Source: Paenibacillus kobensis NBRC 15729
GTDB lineage: Bacteria > Bacillota > Bacilli > Paenibacillales > Paenibacillaceae
Assembly: GCF_004000825.1 (NCBI RefSeq)
Contig: NZ_BILZ01000010.1
Span: forward strand, 55,830 to 119,829
Reading direction: 5' to 3'
Length of the DNA stretch: 64,000 bases
How positions within the stretch are numbered: the first letter of the stretch is position 1; every line of letters starts with the position of its first letter. Shown piece after piece: positions 17,780 through 26,340 of the stretch. The notes beneath the pieces are model-generated. The model saw only the letters and a program-made list of their open reading frames with translations, did not search any database and was not told the origin of the DNA. Both the position numbers and the translations under genes were made by a program.

Positions 17780-18364
17780 TTAGTTCAACTTCTCGACCGG
17801 CCCCGTCCATCCCGTCATGCCAGGCACTACATTCACGACTTGCGCAAAACCTTGGGCCTGCAGCAGTTGGCATGCCATATCGCTTCGAACGCCGGTCCGG
17901 CAAATAACTGCGATCGGGCTATTGCCATTCAGTTCACCGATGCGGTTGGCCAGTTCGCCAAGCGGAATGGAAACAGCGCCGGTTACGTGCGCAAAAGCAT
18001 ATTCGGCTGGCTCCCGCACGTCCAATACCGTTATCGCCTCGCCTCCCGCAAGCTTCACTTGCAGCTCCTCCGTTGAGATGGTGACCGGATAAGCCGACTC
18101 CTGCTTCACCTCATGCGGACTCGATTTGCGAAGATAATGCCTCAAGACGCCCTCTTCCTCGAGCGTGCCCAAGTATTGATGTCCTGTCGATCTCGCCCAG
18201 CTCTGAATGTCGGCGATCGATCCTCTATCCGTCGCCTGCATCTCCACGACCTGTCCCGGCTGTACCGATTCGATTGCTTTCTTCGTCTTCACGATCGGCA
18301 TCGGACAAGCGAGCCCCTTGCAGTCGAGCATAAGATCAACTTGTATATTGGCATGAATAGTCAT
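17780..18364 (-). CDS. TusA-rhodanese fusion (YrkF-like)
   Basis: Couples a sulfur carrier to a sulfurtransferase in one chain. The 194-residue protein has an N-terminal TusA domain (1-82, Cys20 in GLACPMPIVKTKKAIES), a linker, and a rhodanese domain (about 95-190) with active-site loop CRTGVRS (Cys155). S. aureus CstA is a comparable TusA/rhodanese fusion (TusA, rhodanese, TusA). GGAGGATTTTAACT precedes the ATG. Confidence 0.9.
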   Translation of the reverse strand: MTIHANIQVDLMLDCKGLACPMPIVKTKKAIESVQPGQVVEMQATDRGSIADIQSWARSTGHQYLGTLEEEGVLRHYLRKSSPHEVKQESAYPVTISTEELQVKLAGGEAITVLDVREPAEYAFAHVTGAVSIPLGELANRIGELNGNSPIAVICRTGVRSDMACQLLQAQGFAQVVNVVPGMTGWTGPVEKLN

Positions 18365-18400
18365 AGTTAAAATCCTCCTTCGATTATTCGAATGTTGTGG

Positions 18401-19552
18401 TTACTTATCGTGGACCGCACAGCGGTTAGGACCGATCTCCATCTCGCGCTGATCTTCAGCGGACGGAGCGATTTTGCCCATATTCACTTGCCTGATTTCT
18501 TGATAGGCGTTAGGCTGCTGCGGCAAGTTCTCCGTAACGGTGCGCCGGAACTCGGTTTCGTCCTGAATGTTCAGACCCGGATTATGCTTATACAGATCAC
18601 CTAGCCGGGCAGACACTTGGCCGCCTTCGCCGAGCTCGGTTATTTTGCCAAAGTGTGCTGGAAGTACAATCAGCTCTTCCGAGAGCTCCTTGTAACGGCT
18701 GTACAGCGTCTCGCGCAGATCGCTTACCCAATCTTCCGCCAGACCAGCAAGGTCCGGACGTCCGATCGACTCCACGAACAAGATGTCGCCCGAGAGCAAG
18801 TAACGGTCGTCCACGATAAAGGACGTGCTGCCGATCGTATGGCCCGGCGAATACAGCGCCTGAATCGCGATGCGCGTCCCGCCGACCGTAATTTCATTGC
18901 CGTCTTGAAGCGCCTCGTACTTGAACTGAACTTCTCCAGCATCCTTCGGCGGGAGCCAGTAAGATGCGCCCGTATTCTCGGCAAGGGTCCGTCCGCCGGA
19001 GATGTGGTCCGCATGCAAGTGCGTATCGATCGCATGCTTAATGCTTACGCCTTTCTCTGCTGCGAGCTGTTCGAATGCGTCCGTCATTCGGACGGCATCG
19101 ATGACAGCCGCTTCGCCATCGGATACGATCATATAGGACAAGCAGCCTTTACCGATTCGGACGAATTGATAAAGCTCTCCTCCGCTCTGCAAGTCCGCAA
19201 CTTTCACAGGCTCCAAATACTCGCTCCAAGCCCGCATGCCGCCTTCCAGATAGAACACATCACTCCGGCCCGCTTCCGCCAGCTGCTCTGCAACGAATAT
19301 TGACGATCCTTCCTTGGCGCACACGACCAATACCGTTCCTTCTGCCGGGATACGTTCGATTGCGGCTTCCACGCCTTCGAGCAATTCAAAGTAAGGAATA
19401 TTGACCGACTCTACCGTCTCGCCTTCAATCCGCCAATCGCTGTAATTCTCTTCATTGCGAACGTCCAGAATAAACAACGGCTTCTTGTCGACAATAAAAC
19501 GGGTGACTTCCTTCGCGGTCATGGATTGATACGTTGCAGTTGTGTTTGTCAT
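18401..19552 (-). CDS. Rhodanese-persulfide dioxygenase fusion (YrkH/CstB-like)
   Basis: Oxidises low-molecular-weight persulfides to sulfite (or, with the rhodanese, thiosulfate). The 383-residue protein has an N-terminal rhodanese domain (about 8-115) with loop CAKEGSS (Cys78), then a metallo-beta-lactamase domain (about 125-350) with THLHADH (His178, His180, Asp182, His183), SPGHTIGS and LSGDILF, the iron-binding pattern of persulfide dioxygenases. S. aureus CstB has the dioxygenase first and the rhodanese last; here the order is reversed. ATG 19552 is preceded by AAGGAG. A CstR-type operator lies 21 bases upstream. Confidence 0.88.
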   Translation of the reverse strand: MTNTTATYQSMTAKEVTRFIVDKKPLFILDVRNEENYSDWRIEGETVESVNIPYFELLEGVEAAIERIPAEGTVLVVCAKEGSSIFVAEQLAEAGRSDVFYLEGGMRAWSEYLEPVKVADLQSGGELYQFVRIGKGCLSYMIVSDGEAAVIDAVRMTDAFEQLAAEKGVSIKHAIDTHLHADHISGGRTLAENTGASYWLPPKDAGEVQFKYEALQDGNEITVGGTRIAIQALYSPGHTIGSTSFIVDDRYLLSGDILFVESIGRPDLAGLAEDWVSDLRETLYSRYKELSEELIVLPAHFGKITELGEGGQVSARLGDLYKHNPGLNIQDETEFRRTVTENLPQQPNAYQEIRQVNMGKIAPSAEDQREMEIGPNRCAVHDK

Positions 19553-19572
19553 TTGTGTTCGCTCCTTTTTAT

Positions 19573-19588
19573 ATACCCTTGGGGGTAT
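19573..19588 (-). promoter_or_regulatory. CstR-type operator 1 (persulfide dioxygenase)
   Basis: ATACCCTTGGGGGTAT, a 16-bp dyad of the CsoR/CstR type (AT-rich ends, G/C core), directly before the ribosome binding site of the rhodanese-dioxygenase gene. The surrounding -10-like TATATA overlaps it. Confidence 0.75.
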
Positions 19589-19651
19589 GGTGGATTTAAA
19601 AATTTTTTGCCGCTCGGGCGGGCAATCTGTGTCTTGATTCACTAATAGTCG

Positions 19652-19963
19652 TTATTCGATATTTCCGGCCCAATTCATCATGCCGCCTGTCATATTGCTG
19701 ACGTTATAGCCGAGAGATTCCAACAGCTCACAGGCCAGTCCGCTGCGGTTGCCGCTGCGGCATACCATAACCGTCTCCTTCTTCGGATCAAGCTCTGTAT
19801 GCCTGCTGCCAATCATCCCGAGCGGGATATGCTTCGCTCCGCTAATATGGCCAGAATCCCATTCGTCTTGCTCGCGGACATCTACGATTTGCATCGTCTT
19901 CCCTTGCTCGATCCACTCAGCAACTTGCTCTGTCGTTACGGCTTTCGAGAACTTGCCTGCCAT
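19652..19963 (-). CDS. Single-domain rhodanese
   Basis: A 103-residue rhodanese with active-site loop CRSGNRS (in VMVCRSGNRSGLA) and the usual DVREQDEW motif. It probably moves sulfane sulfur between carriers. It starts 13 bases after the preceding membrane rhodanese, so the two share a transcript driven from operator 2. AAGGAGCGAG precedes the ATG. Confidence 0.93.
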   Translation of the reverse strand: MAGKFSKAVTTEQVAEWIEQGKTMQIVDVREQDEWDSGHISGAKHIPLGMIGSRHTELDPKKETVMVCRSGNRSGLACELLESLGYNVSNMTGGMMNWAGNIE

Positions 19964-19976
19964 TTGAACTCGCTCC

Positions 19977-20363
19977 TTATTTCTTTAATTGGCCTCTCCA
20001 TGTCATAATGCCGCCTTGCAAATGCGCCAGCTTCCGGTATCCGGATTTATATAGCAGCCGCGCGGCTTGTTTGCTTCTCATTCCGCTGCGGCAATATAGA
20101 TAGATGCTGCGGTCCAACGGAATTTCGCCGATCCGCTGCTTGAACTGAGACAATGGGATGTTCGTTGCTCCTGCAATGTAGCCTTGCTTCACTTCGCCCG
20201 GTTCGCGCACATCAATGAGTACGTGATGACGGTTCGCCTTCAGCTCATCATTCAGCTGATCAGCTTTTAAGGTTCGGAGTCCTTTCACGCCTGAGAAGCG
20301 AGTCGCGATAAACCAGGCAATAGCGACTGCAATAACGATATTAATTGCAAGATTCTGATCCAA
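19977..20363 (-). CDS. Membrane-anchored rhodanese
   Basis: A 128-residue protein with an N-terminal membrane helix (INIVIAVAIAWFIATRF) and a rhodanese domain with DVREPGE and active-site loop CRSGMRS. The anchor would place sulfurtransfer next to the TauE exporter encoded upstream. Starts with TTG at 20363, preceded by AAGGAGGTGA. Confidence 0.9.
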   Translation of the reverse strand: MDQNLAINIVIAVAIAWFIATRFSGVKGLRTLKADQLNDELKANRHHVLIDVREPGEVKQGYIAGATNIPLSQFKQRIGEIPLDRSIYLYCRSGMRSKQAARLLYKSGYRKLAHLQGGIMTWRGQLKK

Positions 20364-20435
20364 GTGAACTCACCTCCTTCTTCAGCATGCCTCTTTGTGA
20401 TGAGGAATGTAATGCATTCATCAACTTGTTCTTAT

Positions 20436-20464
20436 CATATACCCTATGGGGTATAATTTCAACC
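20436..20464 (-). promoter_or_regulatory. Promoter with CstR-type operator 2 in its spacer
   Basis: On the minus strand TTGAAA (20464-20459) and TATGAT (20441-20436) are 17 bases apart, and the dyad ATACCCTATGGGGTAT (20441-20456) fills the spacer. A repressor bound here would block RNA polymerase directly. It drives the two rhodanese genes. Confidence 0.8.
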
Positions 20465-20489
20465 GAAAAAATTGTGCATTTTCAGGTAA

Positions 20490-21275
20490 TTACGCTAAAA
20501 TGTCGATCCAAATCTTGATGACCGTAGCAGTAATCAACACAGCGAGCAGACCTTGTAATGCTTTGACATTCATCTTCTGTCCCAGCTTCGCGCCAATAGG
20601 CGAACCCGCAATACTCGCAACGATCATAACGATCGATGGGATCAACAGCATATGTCCGCCCATTACCTTGCCGGCGGTAGAACCAATGGAGGAGATGAAC
20701 GTAATGGCAAGCGAAGAGGCGATCGCGACCCTCGTCGGAATTTTAAGAATAACGAGCATGATCGGTACGGTAATAAATGCCCCCGCTGCACCTACAACGC
20801 CTGACAACAAACCAACTATCGCCGCAGATACAGATGCAATCGCTCCATTGAATTGCAGATTGTTGTAGTCTCCGCTATCCGTACCTTTCTTCGGCATGAA
20901 CATCATTACGGCCGCTATTAGGGCAAGCAACGCATACGTGATATTAATGGCCGAGTCAGGCATAAATTTCGATCCATATCCCCCGATGAAGCTTCCAATT
21001 ACAATCGGAACGCCCATCATCCATACCAGTCTCTTGTTAATCAATCCGGTTCCGCGATAGGCGAATACGCCAGCAATAGTTGCGAAAAATACTTGTACTG
21101 CGCTGACCGCCGACACTTCCTGAGCCGTAAATGCAACAAAGCCGAGCGCTGGTGGAATATAAAGCAGCATAGGGTATTTAATGATCGATCCACCGATGCC
21201 AACCATGCCGGAAATGAATGAACCGATAAACCCGATTGCGAACAAGGTGATGATCCAACTTAAACTCATATCCAT
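20490..21275 (-). CDS. TauE/SafE-family sulfite or organosulfur exporter (YrkJ-like)
   Basis: Membrane protein of 261 residues with about eight helices and the TauE/SafE repeat pattern (FIGSFISGMVGIGGSIIKYPMLLY; GLLSGVVGAAGAFITVPIML). In cst/yrk clusters this protein is thought to export the sulfite produced by the dioxygenase. It has its own promoter region with two operators. AAGGAGCGGGTCCG precedes the ATG. Confidence 0.9.
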   Translation of the reverse strand: MDMSLSWIITLFAIGFIGSFISGMVGIGGSIIKYPMLLYIPPALGFVAFTAQEVSAVSAVQVFFATIAGVFAYRGTGLINKRLVWMMGVPIVIGSFIGGYGSKFMPDSAINITYALLALIAAVMMFMPKKGTDSGDYNNLQFNGAIASVSAAIVGLLSGVVGAAGAFITVPIMLVILKIPTRVAIASSLAITFISSIGSTAGKVMGGHMLLIPSIVMIVASIAGSPIGAKLGQKMNVKALQGLLAVLITATVIKIWIDILA

Positions 21276-21315
21276 TCGGACCCGCTCCTTCTCTAGTTGT
21301 GATTTTTAACGCATT

Positions 21316-21331
21316 ATACCCTACGGGGTAT
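21316..21331 (-). promoter_or_regulatory. CstR-type operator 3 (TauE, proximal)
   Basis: ATACCCTACGGGGTAT, flanked on the minus strand by TTGACA on one side and TATAAT overlapping the other. The -35/-10 spacing is only 14, so this may be an operator rather than the main promoter. Confidence 0.75.
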
Positions 21332-21434
21332 GTGTCAAAGCAAAAAAATAGGCTGAATCCATTCAACAATACTACTGTTAACCGAACAGCTCCTTCCCTT
21401 TTCACTTAGGATGGGATAAACCATTTCACTACGT

Positions 21435-21484
21435 ATACCCCTATGGGTATAAATAATAATAAACGACTTCTCGAGTATTGTCAA
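21435..21484 (-). promoter_or_regulatory. Promoter and CstR-type operator 4 (TauE, distal)
   Basis: On the minus strand TTGACA (21484-21479) and TATTAT (21461-21456) are separated by 17 bases, followed 5 bases later by the dyad ATACCCCTATGGGTAT (21435-21450), where the transcript would begin. Confidence 0.8.
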
Positions 21485-21540
21485 CCTCATTGAACACAAT
21501 AAAAAGGAGCCCGCAGAAATACGGTTAGAACCGCACAGCA

Positions 21541-21580
21541 AAAGGCCGCCCCACACTCATTCGAGTGCGGAGCGGCCGTA
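21541..21580 (-). terminator. Terminator of ahpCF
   Basis: On the minus strand GGCCGCTCCGCACTC pairs with GAGTGTGGGGCGGCC around GAAT, followed by TTTTGC. Confidence 0.88.
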
Positions 21581-21596
21581 AAAGTAAAATCTGCGA

Positions 21597-23126
21597 TTAA
21601 TTCCGGATGAGATAATCGAATGCTCCGAGTGCAGCGGTCGCGCCCGATCCCATCGAAATAATAATTTGCTTGTAAGGGCTGTTCGTGCAGTCGCCTGCTG
21701 CGAATACGCCTGGCAAGTTCGTCGCGCCGTGGTTATTCACCACGATCTCGCCGAAACGAGTCCGTTCGATCGTATCGCCGAGCCAGTCGGTATTCGGAAC
21801 GAGACCGATCTGGACGAATACGCCTTCCAGCTCGACATGCTGTTCGCCGCCGGAATCGCGTTCAATGTAAGTGATCCCGTTCACCTTGTCGGATCCGGTA
21901 ATCTCTTTCGTCTGAACGTTCGTCAGAACGGTAACGTTAGGCAAGCTGTACAGACGGTCCTGCAGCACGCTGTCTGCTTTCAATTCCGGATTGAACTCCA
22001 GAACGGTAACGTGGCTGACGATGCCCGCAAGATCAATGGCCGCCTCGACGCCGGAGTTGCCTCCGCCGATAACCGCTACGCGCTTGCCCGTGAACAACGG
22101 ACCGTCGCAATGCGGGCAATAGGCTACGCCTTTGTTCTTGAATTCCGCTTCGCCAGGCACGCCGACGTTGCGCCAGCGTGCGCCCGTGGACAGAATAACC
22201 GTCTTGCTCTTCAGCACGGCGCCGTTCTCAAGCTCGACTTCGATGAAGTCCCGCTTCTCGATCCGTTTCGCCTGCTGAAGCTTCATAACATCGACGTTAT
22301 ATTCCTTCACGTGCTCTTCAAGGCTGGCAGCAAGCTTCGGACCTTCGGTGTACTTCATGCTGATGAAGTTCTCGATGCCGACCGTGTCCATCACTTGGCC
22401 GCCGAAGCGTTCTGCTACGATGCCGGTACGGATGCCTTTGCGCGCGGCATAGATTGCCGCACTCGCGCCGGCAGGGCCGCCGCCGACAACGAGCACGTCG
22501 AACGGTTTCTTGTCGAACAGCTCCGAATCGTCGCGCGTCGTACCGATTTTGGCCAAAATCTCCTCGACCGAAATACGTCCGCCGCTGAAAAACTCGCCAT
22601 TCAGGAAGACGGAAGGAACGGCCATTACTTTCCGTTCTTCTGCTTCTTCCTTGAATACTGCGCCGTCGATCATCGTATGCGATACACCTGGATTGAGCAA
22701 GCTCATCAGGTTCAGCGCCTGCACGACGTCCGGACAGTTATGGCAGCTCAAGCTGATGAACGACTCGAACTTGTATTCGCCGCGGATGCTGCGGATTTGA
22801 TCGATCACTTCCTGCTCGACTTTCGGCGCCCGGCCGCTGACTTGCAGCAGTGCCAGTACGAAAGACGTAAACTCGTGGCCAAGCGGAATACCGGCGAATA
22901 CGATGCCTGTATCCTCTCCTGGACGGTTCACGCTGAAGCTAGGCGTTCTCTGAAGATCCGCTTTCTCCACTTGGATACGGGAGGACATGCTGACGATTTC
23001 ATCCATCAGCGCCAGCATGTCTTGGGATACTTGATCGTCAGCTGCGCTGACCTTGATCAGCACGTCGCCTTCCATCAATTGAAGGTATTGATTCAGTTGT
23101 GCCTTAATCTCTGGGTCTAATACCAT
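21597..23126 (-). CDS. ahpF: Alkyl hydroperoxide reductase subunit F
   Basis: NADH-dependent flavoprotein that reduces AhpC. The 509-residue protein has the N-terminal double thioredoxin fold with [10 protein letters not shown] (CxxC near residue 127), the FAD motif [19 protein letters not shown], the redox pair YCPHCDGP (near 337), NAD motif [14 protein letters not shown] and [15 protein letters not shown]. It starts 12 bases after the ahpC stop. Confidence 0.96.
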   Translation of the reverse strand: MVLDPEIKAQLNQYLQLMEGDVLIKVSAADDQVSQDMLALMDEIVSMSSRIQVEKADLQRTPSFSVNRPGEDTGIVFAGIPLGHEFTSFVLALLQVSGRAPKVEQEVIDQIRSIRGEYKFESFISLSCHNCPDVVQALNLMSLLNPGVSHTMIDGAVFKEEAEERKVMAVPSVFLNGEFFSGGRISVEEILAKIGTTRDDSELFDKKPFDVLVVGGGPAGASAAIYAARKGIRTGIVAERFGGQVMDTVGIENFISMKYTEGPKLAASLEEHVKEYNVDVMKLQQAKRIEKRDFIEVELENGAVLKSKTVILSTGARWRNVGVPGEAEFKNKGVAYCPHCDGPLFTGKRVAVIGGGNSGVEAAIDLAGIVSHVTVLEFNPELKADSVLQDRLYSLPNVTVLTNVQTKEITGSDKVNGITYIERDSGGEQHVELEGVFVQIGLVPNTDWLGDTIERTRFGEIVVNNHGATNLPGVFAAGDCTNSPYKQIIISMGSGATAALGAFDYLIRN

Positions 23127-23138
23127 TCAAACCGCCCC

Positions 23139-23688
23139 TTAGATTTTGCCAACAAGATCCAAGCTAGGCTTCAGCGTAGCGCCGCCTTCTTGCCATTTTG
23201 CAGGGCAAACTTCACCTGGATTGTTGCGAACGTATTGTGCTGCTTTGATTTTGTTCACGAGCGCGCTTGCGTCGCGGCCGATACCGCCAGCGTGGATCTC
23301 AACCGTCTGGATCGATAACGAACGTGCCGCGGTCAGCGAGGCCGTCTTCTTCGATCAATACGTCGAAGTTGCGGGAGATCGTGTGCGTAGGGTCGCCGAT
23401 CATGATGTACTCGATTTTGCCGATTGTCTCCGAGCTGTCATGCCAAGCTTTGTGCGTAAAGTGCGTATCCGTCGATACGGAGTATACTTCCACGCCGAGC
23501 GATTTCAGCGTTGCATATTGATCTTGCAGGTCGCCGAGCTCTGTTGGGCAGACGAACGTAAAGTCAGCTGGATAGAAGCATACAACGCTCCATTGGCCTT
23601 TGAAGTTTGCTTCTGTTACTTCGATGAATTTACCGCTTTGGTAAGCTTGTGCTTTGAATGGTTGTACTTCTTTACCGATAAGAGACAT
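23139..23688 (-). pseudogene. ahpC: ahpC (peroxiredoxin) interrupted by a frameshift
   Basis: AhpC reduces peroxides with a peroxidatic and a resolving cysteine. Codons 1-129 are normal (peroxidatic Cys in [17 protein letters not shown]), then the frame hits TGA after TFVIDPDG at about 23299. The rest of AhpC continues in another frame ([13 protein letters not shown] onward, including the resolving Cys in [11 protein letters not shown], ending LVGKI and TAA at 23139). About 14 bases are missing between DPDG and QTVEI, a length that fits loss of one ATCCAGACGG repeat and its spacer. As written, the product lacks the resolving cysteine. It may be a real mutation or a sequence error. Strong RBS AGGAGGAAACTAAAC. 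Confidence 0.85.
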
Positions 23689-23721
23689 GTTTAGTTTCCT
23701 CCTAGAATTTCTCTTTGTTTT

Positions 23722-23736
23722 TTATAATAATTCTAA
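23722..23736 (-). promoter_or_regulatory. PerR box of ahpC
   Basis: TTATAATAATTCTAA matches the PerR consensus (TTATAATnATTATAA) at all but one position and lies just downstream of the -10 element, as at known PerR-controlled peroxide genes. Confidence 0.75.
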
Positions 23737-23740
23737 ACTA

Positions 23741-23770
23741 ATATTAATTACTTGGGTAGGTATTTGTCAA
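23741..23770 (-). promoter_or_regulatory. Promoter of ahpCF
   Basis: On the minus strand TTGACA (23770-23765) and TAATAT (23746-23741), 18-base spacing. The remaining 23771-23937 shows no gene. Confidence 0.75.
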
Positions 23771-23937
23771 GTACTCTGACCCCCATTTTGATAATTATTT
23801 TCATTTCAAATTGTGGAGCATGCGAATTCATGCATCCTCTGTAACCGCCTTTATTGGGGCCACCTGCTAGCCTTTCCCATCTCAAGCCGACATATGCCTG
23901 AATGGCCGGAATTTCAGCAACATAGACTCCGGCAGTG

Positions 23938-25326
23938 TTAGGTTCGGCGGTCTCTATTAATGAATAAGAACGAAAGCAAACTGCCGCCAGCCAGAATGAC
24001 AGCCGTGACGATTAGGGATACATGCATGCCAGTAATAAAAGTCTCACTGCCGCTTATGATCGCTCCAACGACAGCAACGCCCAATGTCGCCCCAACCTGC
24101 CGGCTTGCGTTCAATGCTCCAGATGCAGCACCGGTCAGTTCCCGCGGAACGGAAGAAAGGATGGCGGACATGAGCGAAGGCAGCGTGAACGATATGCCGA
24201 AACCGATCAAGAACAGTCCTGCACAGACTTGCGCATAGTTTGTATTCTCGTCTGCTAGTGCCAGCAGAACCGTTCCGGCTGCTACCGCCGCGAATCCTCC
24301 CGTCATCGGTATTCTTGCGCCGGTACGGCTTACGATGCGTCCGGCGAATATCGGATTCACTGCCATCGGGACCATCATCGGAAGCATGGCGAGCCCGGCC
24401 GAATGTGCCGATAATCCGACCATCTGTTGATAAAACATCGGCAATACGAACAGAATGCCTGACAGGGCTATATTGCTTGCCGTCCCGGCAAGCATGCCGG
24501 CAGAGACGGTAGAGCTTCTGAATATGTGCAGCGGAAGAAGCGGCGACCGGCTCTTTGCCTCCACAATAATAAATCCGATTATCGCTAGCAGCGCCAAGCA
24601 TCCCGTCCCCCAAATAACCGGCGAGCTCCATCCGAACGGCTCCCCCTCCATTAGAACGAAGGATAATGCGGCGATGAAAACAATCGCCAGCAATTGGCCG
24701 GCCAGGTCGAAGCTCCGCTTCGGATTACGATTCGTCTCTGTAACATTCATCCGCGTGATCAGCAGACTCAAGATGGCAAGCGGTATGTTAAGAATAAAAA
24801 TGCTTCGCCAGCCGAACGAATCGACCAGCAATCCCCCCGCAACCGGTCCAGCGGCCAATGCGATTCCCGTCACGGCAGCCCATATGCCAAGAGCCCGGGC
24901 ACGCTCGCCGGGATCGGGAAACGCATGGGCGATAAGCGTTAGCGAAGCCGGCAGCAGTGCTGCCCCGCCTACGCCAAGCAAAGCCCGCATGGCGATCAAG
25001 ACGCCGAGCGAAGGCGCGAAGGCCGACATCGCCGATGCGGCCAGAAATAAAGCAAGTCCGATCATGTAGATTCGTTTCGCCCCTGCCTTATCGGCTGCTG
25101 TCCCCATCGACAGCAGCAGGCCTGCGAACACGATCGTATAAGCGTTCACGACCCATTGAAGCTCAGAAATGCCGCCGCCCAGATCATCATGAATCGCAGG
25201 AAGCGCGACGCTTACGACTGTCATATCGAGCAGAACCATAAAATATCCGATCGCTATACCGAGCAGCAGGACGAGCCGTGCCGCTGCCCCCATTCTTCGG
25301 GACTCCATGTTCATAGCCTGTTCCAA
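23938..25326 (-). CDS. MFS drug-type exporter (DHA2 family)
   Basis: A 462-residue proton-driven exporter with about 14 membrane helices. Motifs of the EmrB/QacA group are visible: LDMTVVSVALPAI in helix 1, LQWVVNAYTIVFAGLLL in helix 2, GTAADKAGAKRIY loop, and GPVAGGLLVDSFGWRSIFILN (motif C region). Starts at TTG 25326 with GGGGAGTG before it; ATG codons four and six later are alternatives. It is divergent from the helix-turn-helix regulator at 25465, which probably controls it. Substrate unknown. Confidence 0.9.
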   Translation of the reverse strand: MEQAMNMESRRMGAAARLVLLLGIAIGYFMVLLDMTVVSVALPAIHDDLGGGISELQWVVNAYTIVFAGLLLSMGTAADKAGAKRIYMIGLALFLAASAMSAFAPSLGVLIAMRALLGVGGAALLPASLTLIAHAFPDPGERARALGIWAAVTGIALAAGPVAGGLLVDSFGWRSIFILNIPLAILSLLITRMNVTETNRNPKRSFDLAGQLLAIVFIAALSFVLMEGEPFGWSSPVIWGTGCLALLAIIGFIIVEAKSRSPLLPLHIFRSSTVSAGMLAGTASNIALSGILFVLPMFYQQMVGLSAHSAGLAMLPMMVPMAVNPIFAGRIVSRTGARIPMTGGFAAVAAGTVLLALADENTNYAQVCAGLFLIGFGISFTLPSLMSAILSSVPRELTGAASGALNASRQVGATLGVAVVGAIISGSETFITGMHVSLIVTAVILAGGSLLSFLFINRDRRT

Positions 25327-25464
25327 CTTCCACTCCCCATTTCAATCTTGAATAAGTTCCCAATCGCTCCTCGTCAGTGTAAAGTAGAACGTATACGAGC
25401 ACGAGATGAGGCTTTATCCTAGGAGCTTTACTCCTACCAAACTTCAAGACGGCGGAGGAAATTG

Positions 25465-26340
25465 ATGAAGACGAAGGAGCATAACAGCATGGAACGGCTG
25501 CAAGAGCTGGCCCGGTTTCTTAAATCGCGGCGGACCCGTCTGTCACCGGAGCAAGCCGGCCTGCCAAGCGCCGGACGCCGACGTACACCAGGGCTCCGTC
25601 GGGCGGAAGTTGCACAACTATCGGGGATCAGCGTTGATTGGTATACATGGCTGGAACAAGCGCGCCCCATTCAAGTGTCTGCTCAAGTGCTGGAAAGCAT
25701 TGCCCGGTCACTCCAGTTGAACCAAGATGAGCGCCGCCATTTATTCCTGCTGGGCATCGAACAGCTGTCTTCCGGTCAGCCGGAAGAAGAGAAGACCGTC
25801 ATTCGACCGTCCCTTCAGCTCTTCCTCGAACAGCAAGGAAGCAGTCCGGCGTTCATAACCGACGAACGGTTGAATATTGTAGCGTGGAACAAGATGGCTG
25901 CACTTGTGTACGGAGATTATGGCGCCATGTCTGCCCGCGACCGCAACTCGGTCTGGCGGTCATTCACTTCACCTTATATACAGGAACTGCTTCAAGAAAC
26001 GTGGGAAACACACGCGCGTCACCGGCTGGCTCAACTGCGCGCCAATTACGGCAAGTTCGCAGGCGATCCATGGTGGATGGCATTGATCGAGGAATTGAAC
26101 GAAGTAAGCGGACATTTTCAGGAATGGTGGCCGCAGCACGATATCGTGACCGGTCCGGAAGGAATGAAAACCAATTATCATCCTTCCGCCGGCCGGCTCG
26201 TATTCGAGCAGCTGTCATTTCAAGTATCGGATGCTCCCCATCTCACCGTCACGATTAATATGCCGGCGGACGAGGACACGTTAAGCAGAACGAGAAAGCT
26301 TCTATTAGAAAGAGAAGAAGGGGCTATCTCACCGCTCTAA
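25465..26340 (+). CDS. XRE-type regulator with MmyB-like ligand domain
   Basis: A 291-residue DNA-binding protein. The N-terminal helix-turn-helix (about 8-85) reads RRTPGLRRAEVAQLSGISVD followed by WYTWLEQAR, the pattern of the MmyB/Cro family, and the C-terminal part (about 105-260) matches the PAS-like ligand-binding domain (PAFITDERLNIVAWNKMAA). ATG 25465 has GGAGG 6 bases before it. Probably regulates the divergent MFS exporter. Its last 17 bases overlap the convergent ABC gene. Confidence 0.88.
   Translation: MKTKEHNSMERLQELARFLKSRRTRLSPEQAGLPSAGRRRTPGLRRAEVAQLSGISVDWYTWLEQARPIQVSAQVLESIARSLQLNQDERRHLFLLGIEQLSSGQPEEEKTVIRPSLQLFLEQQGSSPAFITDERLNIVAWNKMAALVYGDYGAMSARDRNSVWRSFTSPYIQELLQETWETHARHRLAQLRANYGKFAGDPWWMALIEELNEVSGHFQEWWPQHDIVTGPEGMKTNYHPSAGRLVFEQLSFQVSDAPHLTVTINMPADEDTLSRTRKLLLEREEGAISPL

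Noticed and set aside
21666..23120. A 484-codon open frame on the plus strand
   Set aside because: Antisense to ahpF, which has all its motifs; no ribosome binding site or domain.
23299..23312. Programmed frameshift in ahpC
   Set aside because: No slippery heptamer or downstream structure; a 14-base gap in the conserved sequence fits a deletion better.
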